Shown here: positions 1-12,229 of the stretch, piece by piece | Layout of the letters: each line of letters starts with the position of its first letter | Position numbering within the stretch: position 1 is the stretch's first letter | Assembly: GCA_036924285.1 (NCBI GenBank) | Contig: JAYKYS010000007.1 | Location: 11,222,001-11,286,000, forward strand | Direction of reading: 5' to 3' | From: Asterella californica | Taxonomy: Eukaryota > Streptophyta > Marchantiopsida > Marchantiales > Aytoniaceae | DNA length: 64,000 nt | Translations under genes and position numbers: made by a program | Notes under the pieces: model-generated | The model's input: the letters and a program-made list of their open reading frames with translations, nothing else | Told to the model about the DNA's origin: nothing | The model's database searches: none

Positions 1-3000
1 ACCCATATATGTTGGGATAATGATGAGTAGCGAACAGCATAACAACGACCTACGATTAAGGTGACCACCGAACGAAAAATCCACTAAAGCACGCAACCAG
101 GAAAGGATGGTAAAACTTTACAAAAAGGTTCCGAATTTCCAAACATAGATACGTCCACGGGGGTTAAGTCAATGGCAACGTGGATTATACAGCACACTTC
201 TAGAACTTCCGTTAAATTATGTTGGTACATGATGTATCAATGTAGCAGTTCGCATATCAATGTAGCAGTGTATGTAGCAGTTCGCATCAAGAACTATGCT
301 CACACACTGAAGGTAACTCCAACAACCCAGAACCCAGAGCAGTACATATATAACGTCGAACCCAAGAATGGCATTTAGAATCAAGAACCACGGTCAGGCA
401 CTTAGGTAGCCCGCAAGAACCCGGCCTAAGTACAGAGTAAGTAGCAAAGTAGGGCGTGAATGTGCGCTAACTCTAAGCATCAAATAGCGATTGTTTGTAA
501 CCAAGGGCGGACCAACGGGAATGTGTAGCATGGAGCTGATACCCGAAGATGGTACTCCATGGTGTGTAACTGCAATATAGACGAGATGTAATGTATGCAG
601 TGCAGATCTATGCGTATGCTCTTTCTAATGCAGAAGAGAAAACGAGGTCTGAAAGAGCAACACGAGAGCGCAACATATGTTGGTAAATGAGTATCTTGGT
701 ACATGTTAGTACATGAGTAGAGGAGTTCGATGCAAGAACCATGCTCCGAACACTTAAAGGTAAACCGCAAAAACTGACCAAAAGCAAAACCAAGAGGAAA
801 AGCACCAGGAACCAATTATACAGTAGGATTTAAGAACTGGAAAGAAAGAAGGAGAAAGTGCACATCTGTTCATAAGCAGTCATTAAAGACGGTAAACAAA
901 CAAGCAAAGGTACTCGACCCGGAAACACATTACAATAATATTCTGCACAAGAGTCACTGACACAGCTGTAGGTAATGAGCAGGTGTACTAACCACCACGA
1001 ATTACACGCAGAGCATGTTGGTAATTCACACTTCCCGGCATGCACCTCAACCTTGTCTCTGACTTAGTCAGCAACTAGCAGAGAGGGTTATAGAGAGAGC
1101 AGGTTACAGATGAGGAGGAAAGCTGGTCAAGAAATTGAAGACATTTTCAACTCACCAGGGCCTCATCTGCCCAGGAGTCTCTGTTCTGTTCCGATACATC
1201 TCTGGCTGAACTCTCGTCTTTGTGCAGTGGTTTATTAGTAAGCTTGGCAGAATAATGCATATGAACATTATACGTAGGGTTTCCACGTAGCAATACGTAA
1301 ATGTAACCAAGTTAAACAGCAGAACGGAAGCAGAAGAAAAACAGGAACGAATCAAGGATTAGAAGGGAGCAGAACCAAGACCGTAAAGTGTTACAAGCAG
1401 CAAAAAATGGTACAAGGTGGAGAAAACCTGTTTTGAGGACAAGGTGAGTAAATGTATTAGATGAGTGGGTATGGTCAGAGTTGCAGCCAAGGAACATACG
1501 GGGGCGCAGGAGAAGAGAAGCCAGGTGCAGTAACCTACAACGTAGTATGTTTAGTCCCGTCAGAATTGCCCTGTGGGCATCAGTTTGTAAACGTAGGGAC
1601 AGTGAAACACGGGGCTTCGGACGTCTATAGAACGTACAGAAATTTATGTAATGTACAGAAGCAGAGTGGAACAGAAGTCAGAAATCAGAAAATTGAGCAA
1701 CGTAGTAAGTACAATAATCATAGCTGAAGTGCGCCTTGCTGTGTAAATTAAAAAGCAAGGCTTTTATAATAGCTCCCCTCTTGGATTCCATGTGGGGTTG
1801 CGTTCTAATTCAATGTTAAGCAAAGTGGATGACTTCTTTTATGGAAGACAGAAGTATGTAAACCAAGTTTATCCTGTGTTACTGCTACCACCAAGTAATT
1901 GCACGAGTCATCCGAGGCGGTAATCTTAAGCTTGCAAGACAATATGGGGTAAATCCCACCACCAACAGCGTTGTGGTCTGAGTAATATGAAAGAATCGAA
2001 GACAGAAATATCCAATATCAGGAGGTCATCAATAAATCTGCGAACTTTAGAGAGGCAGTTTACCAAGTGTCGCATGAACTCGTCGTAAGTGAACAGGTAT
2101 AAATTCGCAAGGTAAACAGCAGAATTTGGGAATGCCTATTACTTGCTTGTAAACTGTATTACCGAAAGATAGAAACAGATTAGATTGAGGCCAAGGATGA
2201 GATCTGAGGCTTGAACTTGAAGGTAGTCTCTGGAAGCCTTCGATGTTATCAAGTTTCATGTAGAGACTACAACCATCTGAAGTTAGAGTAGAGGGCCGAG
2301 TGTGGAGTAACACCGTTTTTGCTTCTTAGAATCAGAATGGTGACTAAAAACGTTCAATAATTGTCGTTCCATTCTCTCTTTAAGGAAAGATTTATATTAG
2401 TGTATAAGGTAGAGAATATGACTGTAGACCAAAGGAGTGAGTTTTTCTTATCTGTCCCGGCTGGTTTTGAAGTAATGAATGAGGTGCATGACAGGGGCAG
2501 AGTTATCTTCATACGTCGAGAATGGCAGATATGCTCTAGTATAGGGGTATCACGCAATTAGTCCAGCCAACTACAAAGTGAGAATCAATTAGGGGTGACT
2601 AAAAACGTTCAATAATTGTCGTTCCATTCTCTCTTTAAGGAAAGATTTATATTAGTGTATAAGGTAGAGAATATGACTGTAGACCAAAAAGTGAGTGTTT
2701 CTTATCTGTCCTGGCTGGTTTTGAAGTAATGAATGAGGTGCATGACAGGGGCAGAGTTATCTTCATACGTCGAGAATGGCAGATATGCTCTAGTATAGGG
2801 GTATCACGCAATTAGTCCAGCCAACCACAAAGTGAGAATCAATTAGGGGCCGAATGTGCGCTAACAATGCCGAGCAGAGTTAGCGAATTGCTATATAATC
2901 AAAGGGTGTGCCGATCGAAATGTGTAGTGCGAAGCGCATTTCCAGAATAGGTTCCCCTCGGTATGTAGTCGAATTCAAGTAGACAATGACAAGAGAACGA

Positions 3001-4440
3001 ATGCAATATGCTTCAAATGCTAAATGCAAACCCCTTGCCGAACGGAAGTCTGCAATGTTGAAAGAAGCGAAGGTTATGAAATCAAAACGTAGATAGCGCT
3101 GAACCATAGAATCCATTGCAAGAAACGAAGGTTATCCAAGCAGAACGAAGATACCGATAACGGATTTAGTGAGTGAATAGGGGAGAAGGCAGACAGAGAT
3201 AGTAAAAGAGGAGCCTGTATTTGCCCGTCCATCACTGATGCACTTAGGTACTGACAGGGGCAGAGTTAGTATGATCCAGCTGCTTGCAATAGGGATATCA
3301 TGCTTTTAAAGTAGTCAAATCCAGGGATCGTCTACCGAAGGGAGAGGGACTCGTATGCAACGAAGGCCAAAGCGACAAGCGGTAAGGGATGAAAGAGGAT
3401 GCATTAATGAAACGAGGTTTAGCTGGCTGCTTCTGGAATTTCAAGGCGGCGCAGAAGAAGGGCTGTTTGTTGTAAGTGGGTTCGAGCTGAAAACCGTGTA
3501 TTTCTTTGAAAACCTTGTTTCTGTAAGAAAGAAGAGTGGCCAGTTAGTGGCGGGTTAGTATCTTAAATTCAGTAAAGTTTACTAGCGGATAGGTGCCCAA
3601 CTGGGAACTTATATTCATACGTCGAGAATGGCAGATACGCTCAAGGACCACTCTCTAGTATAGAGGTAACACGCAATTAGCCCGGCCAAGTACATAGTAA
3701 GAAGCAATTAGGGGCCGAATGTGCGCTAACAATGCCGACCGGAGTTAGCGAATTCTTTTATAATCGAACAGATGCAATATGTACTGATGCAGTCTCATCG
3801 CTTCTAATGTAAAAAACCCGAATTTAACCCCCATGCAGAAAAATGAACTAGCTTTCTGTAATACAATCTTGAAATAAGCGAAGGCTATCAAGGCAAAACG
3901 TAGATACAGACAGCCAGACGGGGGTAACCAGAGAAGCGACAGCCAGACAGAGGTATTAACTGAAGAACGTATTTATGCCAGTCCATCACTGATGCATTTA
4001 GGTACTGAGTAGGTGTACACTCCAGAACCTAATTACCACAACTGGGAAGTTAGTTCGTTCTAGAACTTCCATTAAATTATATAGCTCTTTCACGGTCTCT
4101 ATGATATCCATCAATTATCAATCAGAAAACGGGAAGCCACCTAGTAGAAGAAGTCAATTCCAGCTAAACCACGAAAGCAGAGGCCCTTATCAAAAAACAC
4201 TTTACCACGCAATAAATCTATACAAAATCAGATTACCAAGCATATCGACATACATTCTACAGGAAACCTCGGCAAGAAAAAAAAGCAGAACTTAGGTTTA
4301 CTGGAAATTTACGTGAATGTATTCTTCATGTTTACTTCCTCCAAATTCGTTTCTTGTCTGCTGTTCTAAACCTCTAAGTAAATCCAGGCAGCTTTCGTTC
4401 CAACGCAACAACCAAAGTAGAACCATTAAAACGAGCGAGA
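1..4440. repeat. Non-coding region of diverged dispersed repeats
   Basis: No convincing gene is visible. The stretch is built from related degenerate blocks. A block containing 'gaatgtgcgctaac' occurs near 457, 2,852 and 3,716, and at the last two it is followed by closely similar sequence. A 'tcatacgtcgagaatggcagata' type block recurs near 2,508, 2,763 and 3,610. Segments near 230-330 and 690-800 also resemble each other. Short frames on both strands lack domain-like composition. If the DM13-type exon at 4,447-4,629 belongs to a working gene, this whole stretch would lie in its first intron. Confidence 0.6.
2339..2849. repeat. Tandem duplication, unit about 255 bp
   Basis: Two adjacent copies (about 2,339-2,593 and 2,594-2,849) both begin 'ggtgactaaaaacgttcaat' and end 'agaatcaattagggg'. 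They differ by only a few bases and a one-base indel, so the duplication is recent. A third, more diverged piece of the same unit lies at about 3,605-3,760. Confidence 0.9.
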
Positions 4441-4446
4441 TCTTAC

Positions 4447-4629
4447 CCTAAACGTACAGTCATCTAAAATCTCCAGGGAACCTCGTAACTGGTGCTGCAC
4501 CATGAGAAAATCCGACTTCAGACCCACTAGAGAACTGCTGCTCGTGCAGTTGATGGCAGCGACATTCAACAGCAGAGTTGCAAAGACCACCAGAAACAAC
4601 CATCCTGCATTCCTCATATTTCCTTCCAT
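4447..4629 (-). CDS. First coding exon of a DM13/DOMON/cytochrome b561-type membrane protein (partial)
   Basis: The exon encodes 61 residues. It starts at the ATG at 4,629-4,627 and ends in a complete Arg codon directly before a GTAAGA donor (4,446 downward). Residues 8-25 are hydrophobic and end in NVAA, which fits a secretory signal peptide. Residues 41-61 (FLMVQHQLRG, then LEILDDCTFR) match the start of the DM13 domain in the plant family of large proteins combining DM13, DOMON and cytochrome b561 domains (Arabidopsis At5g54830 type), thought to be membrane redox proteins. The family is usually around 900 residues, so this is only its N-terminus. The expected next exon, with the FDML and WWGA-type block, was not seen in the 4.4 kb to the left edge. 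Either intron 1 is long and repeat-filled or the gene is truncated. Family assignment rests on one exon and on memory of the family. Confidence 0.6.
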
Positions 4630-5700
4630 CGCTATGGTCGTTAACAATTTTCCTCAAACCTGCCCTCTCTGTGAGCTGAAGGGCGGTTCTTGGCCACCTT
4701 TGAATCCTTGACGGTAGATACAACATAGGAATATCTCCGAATTTGTCTTCTCGCGCCTCATAATTGGCCCGATCACTTTCTTGACATGCGGCGACAAGAA
4801 ACCCAAAAAGATTGCTGGTATAAAATGGGATCCCCGCCTCCCTTATTTTGGCGTCCCATTCCACTACCCAAACCTTCAGGTCTTTCCTTCGTAAGAGAAC
4901 AGTACGATGCAGAGCTAGGCTATTAACTCCCAGGCTGGATTGCAAAAAACCGAAGCTGGTACGGGGTCTCCGCACCCCACCCCGATTAGTGCGGGTTATT
5001 TTCCCGGCTCCTACATAGAACCACAATCTCTGCAGTTCCGAATCACAAACAACGGGGACTGATCGTTTTCGGCAGTCAACGAAGTTCGAGCCCAATCTCG
5101 ATCACCATACAATTCAACTTGTTGCGTAACCAGCAAGGCTCCAACCACATCACCATCACACGTCGATGTTGCCAGAAATTCCTGTCCGATCAACAGTACA
5201 ATAATGAACGCCGCACTCAAGATTTGAAATCTCAAGCTACAGCACTAAATCCAGCTCCCTGATCCCGACACCTGTACTGCCCTGTCCACCATATGAGATC
5301 GCGGAAATCCAAACGTCGGGCACAAAAAGAACGAATCGATCGACGAGATTGAGCAAGTGAAGTCAAAATATGGAAAAGTAGATGAATTTCCTGGCGTGTT
5401 TTTTCCCTTCTCTTCCTGCTCCAGCTGCTTCCCCCACTTTCCGTGACGAGAGAGGGAGACGATGGAAGGAAGGACACAGCCGTCGGTAAATGAATCCCGG
5501 CGAACAATAACCGCCAAGACAAAAGCAAATATCGAAACAAGTGGCATCCGACTCCATAAGGTGCCGTCGTCGCGAGTCGGTTCCGCTTGCCGCCGGCGGA
5601 GAGACAAACGAGTCTTCCCCTCCTCCTCGTCCTCCCCACTTCCCCAGTCCCCGACTCTCTCTGTGCTCCCATGATCCCATCCTACAGATTCCTACTCCCT
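4630..5700 (-). promoter_or_regulatory. Probable long 5' leader and promoter side of the DM13-type gene
   Basis: This GC-richer block lies upstream, on the minus strand, of the ATG at 4,629 and ends where base composition falls at about 5,850. It holds several overlapping open frames. Two begin with ATG at 5,672 and 5,680 (146 and 105 codons) and could act as upstream ORFs. Their composition (Arg/Ser/Gly-rich, no domain) does not suggest a stable protein. I see no clear TATA box. Confidence 0.35.
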
Positions 5701-6088
5701 GGCTCGTCCCCTTCCCTTTCCTGATGTTCTTTGTCGCCTTTGGATCTCGTGAATGTACACTTTTGGCAAAAAGTGATCCACCGAGCCAGGCCCAGCCCAG
5801 GTTTTTCTTGCTTACTTGTAATTTGCCGGCGGTGTTTGAAAATTAACGGCATACTGTGTCAATTCACCGACGCTTTTTAGCAAATTTCGAGTAATTTTTC
5901 ACGTTTTTTGTTGTTTTGAGACAGAAATTATCCAACGTATTCTCTACTTCTCCTGCATTCTTAGAAAAGTTGCCTTGCACATTACACGGGATGCCGGCTC
6001 TAGGCTGGCGCTGCACCGAACCCATTCATGCAACTCTAAACTGACTTAACAAGGCTTCGGAAGCTTCATTATTATTTGATAAGCATGC

Positions 6089-6125
6089 ATATTCACCCTC
6101 TTCCAAGTTCGGAAGAGGGGAATAT
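6089..6125. repeat. Hairpin with 9-bp perfect inner stem
   Basis: CCCTCTTCC (6,096-6,104) and GGAAGAGGG (6,111-6,119) are perfect inverted copies around a 6-nt loop. The stem extends outward through a one-base bulge into ATATT/AATAT. It could be a small fold-back element remnant or chance. No flanking target duplication is obvious. Confidence 0.6.
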
Positions 6126-6962
6126 ACATACCCTTTAATGTAGGTCCTTACTCTTCCTCTTGGAAGGGTTAGGTAATAAATTAAAATTATTTAATAATTT
6201 ATTATTATTAGTATAGAAGACTTTATCTATAGTAGAATGGGTTATTTTTCAACTCATTACGCTTTAGATTTTTTCTCTTCCCATGACGTGTTACGTTCAG
6301 CTCAGAAGTTGAAGTGGTTAAGTTTGAATTCACTATGCATATACGTTTTTTTTCTAGAGTTCACGTGATACGATCTCAGAACTATTTAAAGTTAATAAAG
6401 TAAATTTAAATATTTAAATATAGATTTAGATTTATTTAACTGTGCTCCGTGCATAAGCAAACATTGCGCATGTCTTCTTACTGCACGGAAGATTCTGCTA
6501 AAATGATTATATACAGCAAATCACTTCAAAGAATTTCAAATCTTCTTTTTTGTCTTTTTGTGTCACTTTGCTCCCACACTCACTTGGGACTCAGTATTGT
6601 TGGTCCTTATTCACCCATGTGCAGGTTCGATGCGAGACCCGCCCGATAGCGTTGTTATATTTTGGAACATTTTGGTCTCGTGGTTAGTGTAACAGACGTT
6701 TTTTTCACTAAATGCATGATCTGGCAGCAGTCTTTTCATTTTTAAAAAATGAAATGTTACGTTTTGGATGCGTGAACTGCTCTCTACCCGGCGGTATCTG
6801 GCACTGGTCCTTCCTCTTGGCGCTTTTCAACATTTTCTTTTTGTGGTTATTACAACTGACATTTTTTCCGCGTGAAGTGTTTTCTTCCGGACTCGGGCGG
6901 TAATAATCCCAAGGTATCTGCCATTATATCCCAAGGACATGCGGTCTGAAAAAGCATGCGGA

Positions 6963-7230
6963 CTGTGTCTTGGACAGCACAAGTACTGCTACTTCAAAGT
7001 TGGATGTTTATTATAACCGTTTAAGTGTACATTGCAAACAGCGACAGGAGGTTGATTCTGTCGATAAGTATCTCAGTTCCAGCACAAGCATTTTACACTG
7101 TGTCTTGGACAACACAAGTAGTGCAAGTTCAAACTATGATGTTTATTACAACAGTTGAAGTCTACACTGCAAACAGCGACAGCAGGTTCATTCTGTCGAT
7201 AAAAAGCTCAGTTCCATATATTCCATGTCG
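6963..7230. repeat. Tandem duplication, unit about 135 bp
   Basis: 'ctgtgtcttggacagcacaa' at 6,963 recurs with one change at 7,098. The two following 130-bp stretches align along their length, both with 'caaacagcgacag' and 'attctgtcgataa' blocks. A further partial copy ('agctcagttcca', 'gatatatttgagga') lies at about 7,205-7,325. Confidence 0.85.
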
Positions 7231-8280
7231 ATATATTTGAGGACAAAACAGAGAGTATGACGGCTAATTCTATAGTTTGTACATAGCTCAGTTCCAAACT
7301 CTGCAGTTTGATATATTTGAGGAGAAAACATACCTAAAAAATGACACCGGTATCAAAGCTATCAGTCTACCATTATATACAGTTTCTACAGTTTCTACAC
7401 GGCACATCGACTTGAAGAGAACAGCAGTCCGACAGCAGTGGCCTTAAGACGAACAGCAAACTAGTAGCGTTGTTGCATCTCTCCGCTAGTCTCCGGTCTC
7501 CAATGCTGTTCGTCACTAACTGTGCTCAGCACAGCGGTCAGTGGCTAGTCTGTTGGCTCCCTCCGCTAGCCTGTGGTCTCGAACAGTAGGGTGAGGTGCC
7601 TGCGATAGAAAACAGCAGTGGTATTCAGGCAAGAGAAAAGCAACGATGGTATTCAGTAAGATTGACGCGATATACAACACATAAATTATCTTCAAAGGCC
7701 CTGTTTGCCCCAATGTTACGCTATAATGCACTACAGACGGGCATGTATTCAGGTACCCGAGCGCGCGTCTGTGCAAAAAAAATGTTGTCGATGTCTGCTA
7801 TTGTGATACTTTCAGGACGAACAATAACCTTCCACAGAGAGTCACTCCTTATTTTCTGGATTCCACATCCATCTACAAGAAGGACTATACTCACTGGATC
7901 TAATCATGGACCTCAGACAAGTTCTCAAAGTTGTACCTAATGGATGCATGCTCCTGTATTTGTTAAACTGGAGGGTGCGCTGCAGAATATTGTTGTGGTT
8001 CAATTCCACACGGTTTTTCTATCTGCAGCACCAAAAAGGATAAAGAGCTCTTCTCCATCTTGAAGCATACAGTCAGTAATATTTTCATTGACGATTTATG
8101 GTGAGCCTCAGCCTTGTCCTTCATGTAGTAGCCCACCGTACCTACAAAGATATGTAAGGTTAGTCAAAGCTTTCACACTGACTTCCCCTCCTACAGGTCT
8201 ATCGACTCCTTTCCATCCAAGAACTGCGACCAAACGTTGCTTCACCTGTAACTACTGCTAGCCTCAAGACAAATAACACC

Positions 8281-8790
8281 TTGCACATGCAGATGCAAAA
8301 GAGTTCTTCCTCTTTCGATGGAAAGCAAACCGCTGTTGCATTCATCCTCAAGGAAGCGACAGAGAAGGGGCCAACACTTGTCTACATCAAGGTCCGCTCC
8401 AATACAATTGACAGTAACAGAGAGCTCAAGTCGTTTGAGGATGGGAACCCAACGTGTTCTCGTCGTCAGAGATGGTAGCATCTGGCGGTGCGCTCTTGCT
8501 GCTCGTGTCAGTAGCATGTCGAAAAAGGAAGTGTTTACAAGCAAATCTAAAAACTTGAGGATCTACGTCTTGACAGATGCAATGGATACAGTCTAAACGA
8601 TGCACAACAACAATTGTAAGTTTCATAAGGTCATAATCGCTGCTAAATTAAAGGAATTTAGGATAGGAATACAACTTGGATTTACAATCCCGCAACACAA
8701 TCCAAGCTCATTCATTTTCAATATAATGAAAAGGACTCACAACCACTTGAAGACAAGTTTGAGGGATCGAGAACGACTTACAAATGAGAA
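8281..8790 (+). pseudogene. Decayed fragment of an unrecognised protein family, copy A (C-terminal part)
   Basis: The segment aligns with 63,490-64,000 at protein level through conservative changes. An FDGKQTAVAFILKE stretch here matches FDRQQTVLALVFKE in the other copy, and IYVLTDAMDTV matches IYVLTKTVDTV. The frame shifts once near 8,440, from the frame of 8,281-8,478 to that of 8,318-8,596, then meets a stop at 8,594-8,596, so it cannot make the ancestral protein. After about 8,790 the family's upstream part follows on the opposite strand, which shows an internal inversion. No domain is recognised. An endogenous viral or transposon gene is possible but untested. Confidence 0.6.
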
Positions 8791-9260
8791 CATAATCCAG
8801 CCCAGGAGGCAGAAATTCGGATGGGACAGAAGCGTAATGAAACTCAAGATAAATGTAAGACTTATACTTGTAGAGCTCTACATCCGAGAAGGACAGAACA
8901 GTTCTGCAATAAACAAGATACGGGGGTAAATTGAGAGGTCTCCGGAAATGATCCACACGATACGGAAGAGATGAGTGAGAGCAGACGGCCTCAAAACACT
9001 CAAAACAGAGTTCCTCTCGACCAGCGCACGGAACATCTAAAGGACTAGACAGAACAGACAGAAGCTCAACAGCGGAAGCAACTCGCGCAAGAGGAGTAGA
9101 GGGAACAGACAACAGTCCTCATCGGCAAGATCATCATCGGCTTCGGCATCAACAACATTGGATGGGTCGCAAGCATCGACCACTAGGTCCGACATACCGT
9201 AGAGGATATAGAAAGTAGGAAAAACAGCGAGGAGAACTTATCTTCTGCCTGCTTCTCAAT
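8790..9260 (-). pseudogene. Same unrecognised family, copy A (N-terminal part, inverted)
   Basis: On the minus strand this matches the plus strand of 63,030-63,480. VLSFSDVELYKYKSYIYLEF pairs with ILSFSDADMYRDRSYIYVDF, and an SVPSTPL block pairs with SIPSTPI. A frameshift near 9,110 separates an acidic upstream stretch (DAEADDDLADED) from the block that follows it in the other copy. The reading frame lacks a usable ATG. Together with the previous entry it forms one element rearranged head to head. Confidence 0.55.
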
Positions 9261-11650
9261 TTGAAGGCGCGTCGGGTCCAAACACATGCAGTCGATTGAA
9301 CAGACGTTGAGGTGTGATGACAGATGATGATAGAAGATCGGCATCGTCTGTGGCTTACACGATCAGCAGCAGGTCGGCGCATCGCAGCAGATGTACTCAT
9401 CGCAGGACTGCAGCAATCATTGTCAGCAACGAAAAGAACATAAGACCGAATGTGGTTCACGATGATATAGAAAAAGCGAGCAAGCGAGGTCCTCACGCGC
9501 TTTCACAGCTTGCCGCATATCATCGATACGGAAACAAGCGACCGAGCGAGGTCCTCGTGTGGTTGCAAGTTTTTCCCACCAGCTTCTGATCTCTTGTCTC
9601 TCAGCAGCAATCCACTGTCAGCAGCAATCCGGTCTGCAAGAACGAAACGGTCTGCAGGAACACGGGCGGTGGAAAGAAAAGAAACGCATCGCAGCATGGA
9701 ACCAACATCGACCTGGTATAGCTATCGGTATCGAAAGTTGTCAGCAGTAAGGAAGCACTCTTCGAACGACGCAGAAAACAACGAGGTCGAAGAGCAAGAA
9801 GGTCGCGGTCAGGCACGTTCGCACAACGAGAAGTGGAAGGGAACATTCTTGTTCGCAAGACGACACCTCTAAGGTTTGCAAGGTTAGGGCGTCTGGTTAG
9901 GGGACGGCACGTTTGAACACCGTGCGGGCAATCCGTACAACGTGGCAAGCGGGCAAGCTGACAACCTGCCAACGCCGAAGTAATGCGAAGGCCCCACCAC
10001 CGTTCAGATCTTGTAATAAATATCATTCGCGCGAGTCCTCGGTTTCAATCCACAAGCTGCGAACTAATTCGGCCAAGGCAGAAGTAATGCGCCCACAGAA
10101 CTAAACCAAGAGTCAAAGAAACATTTAATATAGCGGCAAAGTATCATTATCATCGTCTCTTCTTGATCGTCTATTTCATCGTCAATTATTCTTAAATGAA
10201 CGGCAGCCAGTCTTTAAACGACGCCCTTCTCCAAAAGCAACGGCCCCACTCGCTGCCTGTACAAGGCCGTGGGGATTGATATTTATTGTCGCTTTCACTT
10301 TCGCATGTCTTCTTTCTCATACACACAAAGGTATAACTCTTACGGAAGCCCATATCACCAGCAAGCACCTAGGCGGTCGCTTAATTCCACTAAACAATGA
10401 CAAATTTTAACTCATCTTTAGAATTAACTCCAAAAGAAGACAACTTAAATTTATGATCTGGTAACTAGCTCAGAGGATATTATTCACGTATAGTAAAATA
10501 ATAATTCTATAATTTAACTGAATTCTATAAATAATAAATCAATAATTATTTCATTCACTTGAAACTGAACTCCACTTCGTCCACTCATGCAAACATCACA
10601 AAAAGAATTTATTAAAAAAATTTTACTGATCGTATGGTCGATAAAGAACTGCTTGGGAACTCATAGTAATTTCATGTTCTATTTCACTCGCTGGTGAAAG
10701 CTATCCAATATTAGCTTTTGTAAAGAACCCCTAGATATTGGAGAAGTTGGTCCTGCTCCTAACTGAAACCTCCTAGTACTATAAGCTGGTCTTTTTAAGA
10801 TGTGCATGCTATTATCCTTGCTCCTTTAGGAGATGATTAAAACTATATATTGGTTGACCAACAATGAGCTGAATTAATAAATCATCCAGATTTGACTTCA
10901 GTCATAATTACTACATTCCAACAAATAGTACATATTTGTACAAGAGTAAAAAAAGCAAGTGCATAAAAAGAACCAAGTAAAAGAATCTAATGTCCTACTC
11001 CAATACGTGGTGGATTGTCTTCCAAGTGCTTTTCTCTCTCAAGCATATGCAAGTAGCTTAACCAACAAATTTCTCACATAAGGGTATAATCATAAATTAA
11101 ATATTGTAAATCGATCCAAGATTCTGGAAACGTGTATATTATTTGAAGTACCATCTTATCTCAAATTCAGCCCAAATTTAGTATGCATATTGAGATCTCC
11201 TGCTAACCAATGACCTCTATGAATTTACCTTCCAACATTGCAAGTTCCTAGTTTCCTTTCCTCTCGAGAGAGAACTCCATGTTGGATGCACTAGTCCTCG
11301 GAATTTGTGATGATAAGTACAATAGTTCCACTCAAGCATACATATTATCATTAGTAACCATCAAATATTAAACTTAATGGATCAGTGATTTATGATATGA
11401 ACCAATAAAAACCCATCATCTTTTTCTATTACTATTATTTTGTTCTCTCTACCTCTTTAGTCATAGTGGTAATTATTTTTAGATGATCACAATAAAAAAT
11501 AAATGGTATTTGGCAGACAGAGATTTTATTGCAAAACAAGAGTAACTACACCTCTTGAGTGTACAGTTTTATATTCGGTCTCTTACGGGTCTACATGCCA
11601 GTGAGTCTTCACGGATTTGCATGCAAATGAGTCTTGATATTTTTTAGAAG
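9260..11650. other. No supportable gene; leader-like repeats, then AT-rich spacer
   Basis: The first part (9,260-10,100) is probably the flank or leader of copy A of the unrecognised family. It carries short repeats such as 'gcgaggtcctc' (9,485 and 9,547) and 'gaagtaatgcg' (9,977 and 10,081). From 10,130 to 11,650 the sequence is AT-rich with no long frames. Confidence 0.45.
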
Positions 11651-11892
11651 TGTACAATTATACTGTCTTTGTTATATCTTTTCTCCTTTTCCAGTTTCCT
11701 TTTTGCTATGCGTTTGCGTATAGCTTACCGTCGGTTTTGGTGGTTTTGCAAAAACGGTAAAAGCGGAGAAATTTTCATCCGTTGGTTGAAAATGTGAAGG
11801 GACGTTAGAAGAAATGACGTGCAATTGCGAAGAGTCTTGTTGGTGTCGAGTGAAATATTTCTTGAAAAAAATTTTGTGTTGATTGAATCCTC

Positions 11893-12165
11893 GTGAGCAA
11901 TTACAGAAGCTCACGTCCTCGATTATCGTCCAATCCTCCGTCACCTTCTCCGTTTGCTATCGATGATTCCATTAGATCCCTAGATAAACTGATTACTCGA
12001 TTGCAAACTTCCTCATTTTTTGATTCTGCTCCTATGTCGGCCACCGCTGCTTGGTGTATTGGAAATGCTATGAGAATGAGCATTGGTGGATTTGGACAAG
12101 AGACTTCTTCCGGGTGCACTTGCGTATGGTGTCTCAAAGGCAAGCGCCAACCATCTCACCAAGGT
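11893..12165 (+). CDS. Possible exon of an unrecognised protein
   Basis: An open plus-strand frame runs from a TGA at 11,884 to a possible GT donor near 12,164. It has no upstream ATG, so if real it is either an internal exon or starts at the in-frame ATG in the middle. It is Ser/Pro-rich at first, then has a helix-like segment (SIRSLDKLITRLQ) and a cysteine cluster (SSGCTCVWCLKGK). I do not recognise the family. An antisense frame overlaps it. This could be chance. Confidence 0.2.
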
Positions 12166-12229
12166 TTGTTTTTATTTACCGATCTCATTGGAGTAATATT
12201 ATTTGAACTCTGCAAGATTTGACGGTATG

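Larger units (their letters stand above)
5850..8270. other. Intergenic, repeat-bearing, no supportable gene
   Basis: The AT-rich part (about 6,150-6,430) is followed by mixed sequence with tandemly duplicated segments and short frames only. A hairpin at 6,089-6,125 and a 135-bp duplication at 6,963-7,230 are listed separately. Nothing here resembles a known protein domain. Confidence 0.5.

Noticed and set aside
4460..5095. 211-codon minus-strand open frame
   Set aside because: It starts at TTG, overlaps the DM13 exon in another frame and has no domain. The exon's signal peptide and splice donor are better evidence.
5011..5235. Short secreted-protein-like ORF with a signal-peptide-like start
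   Set aside because: The only start is TTG directly after an in-frame stop. It lies in the probable leader and is likely chance.
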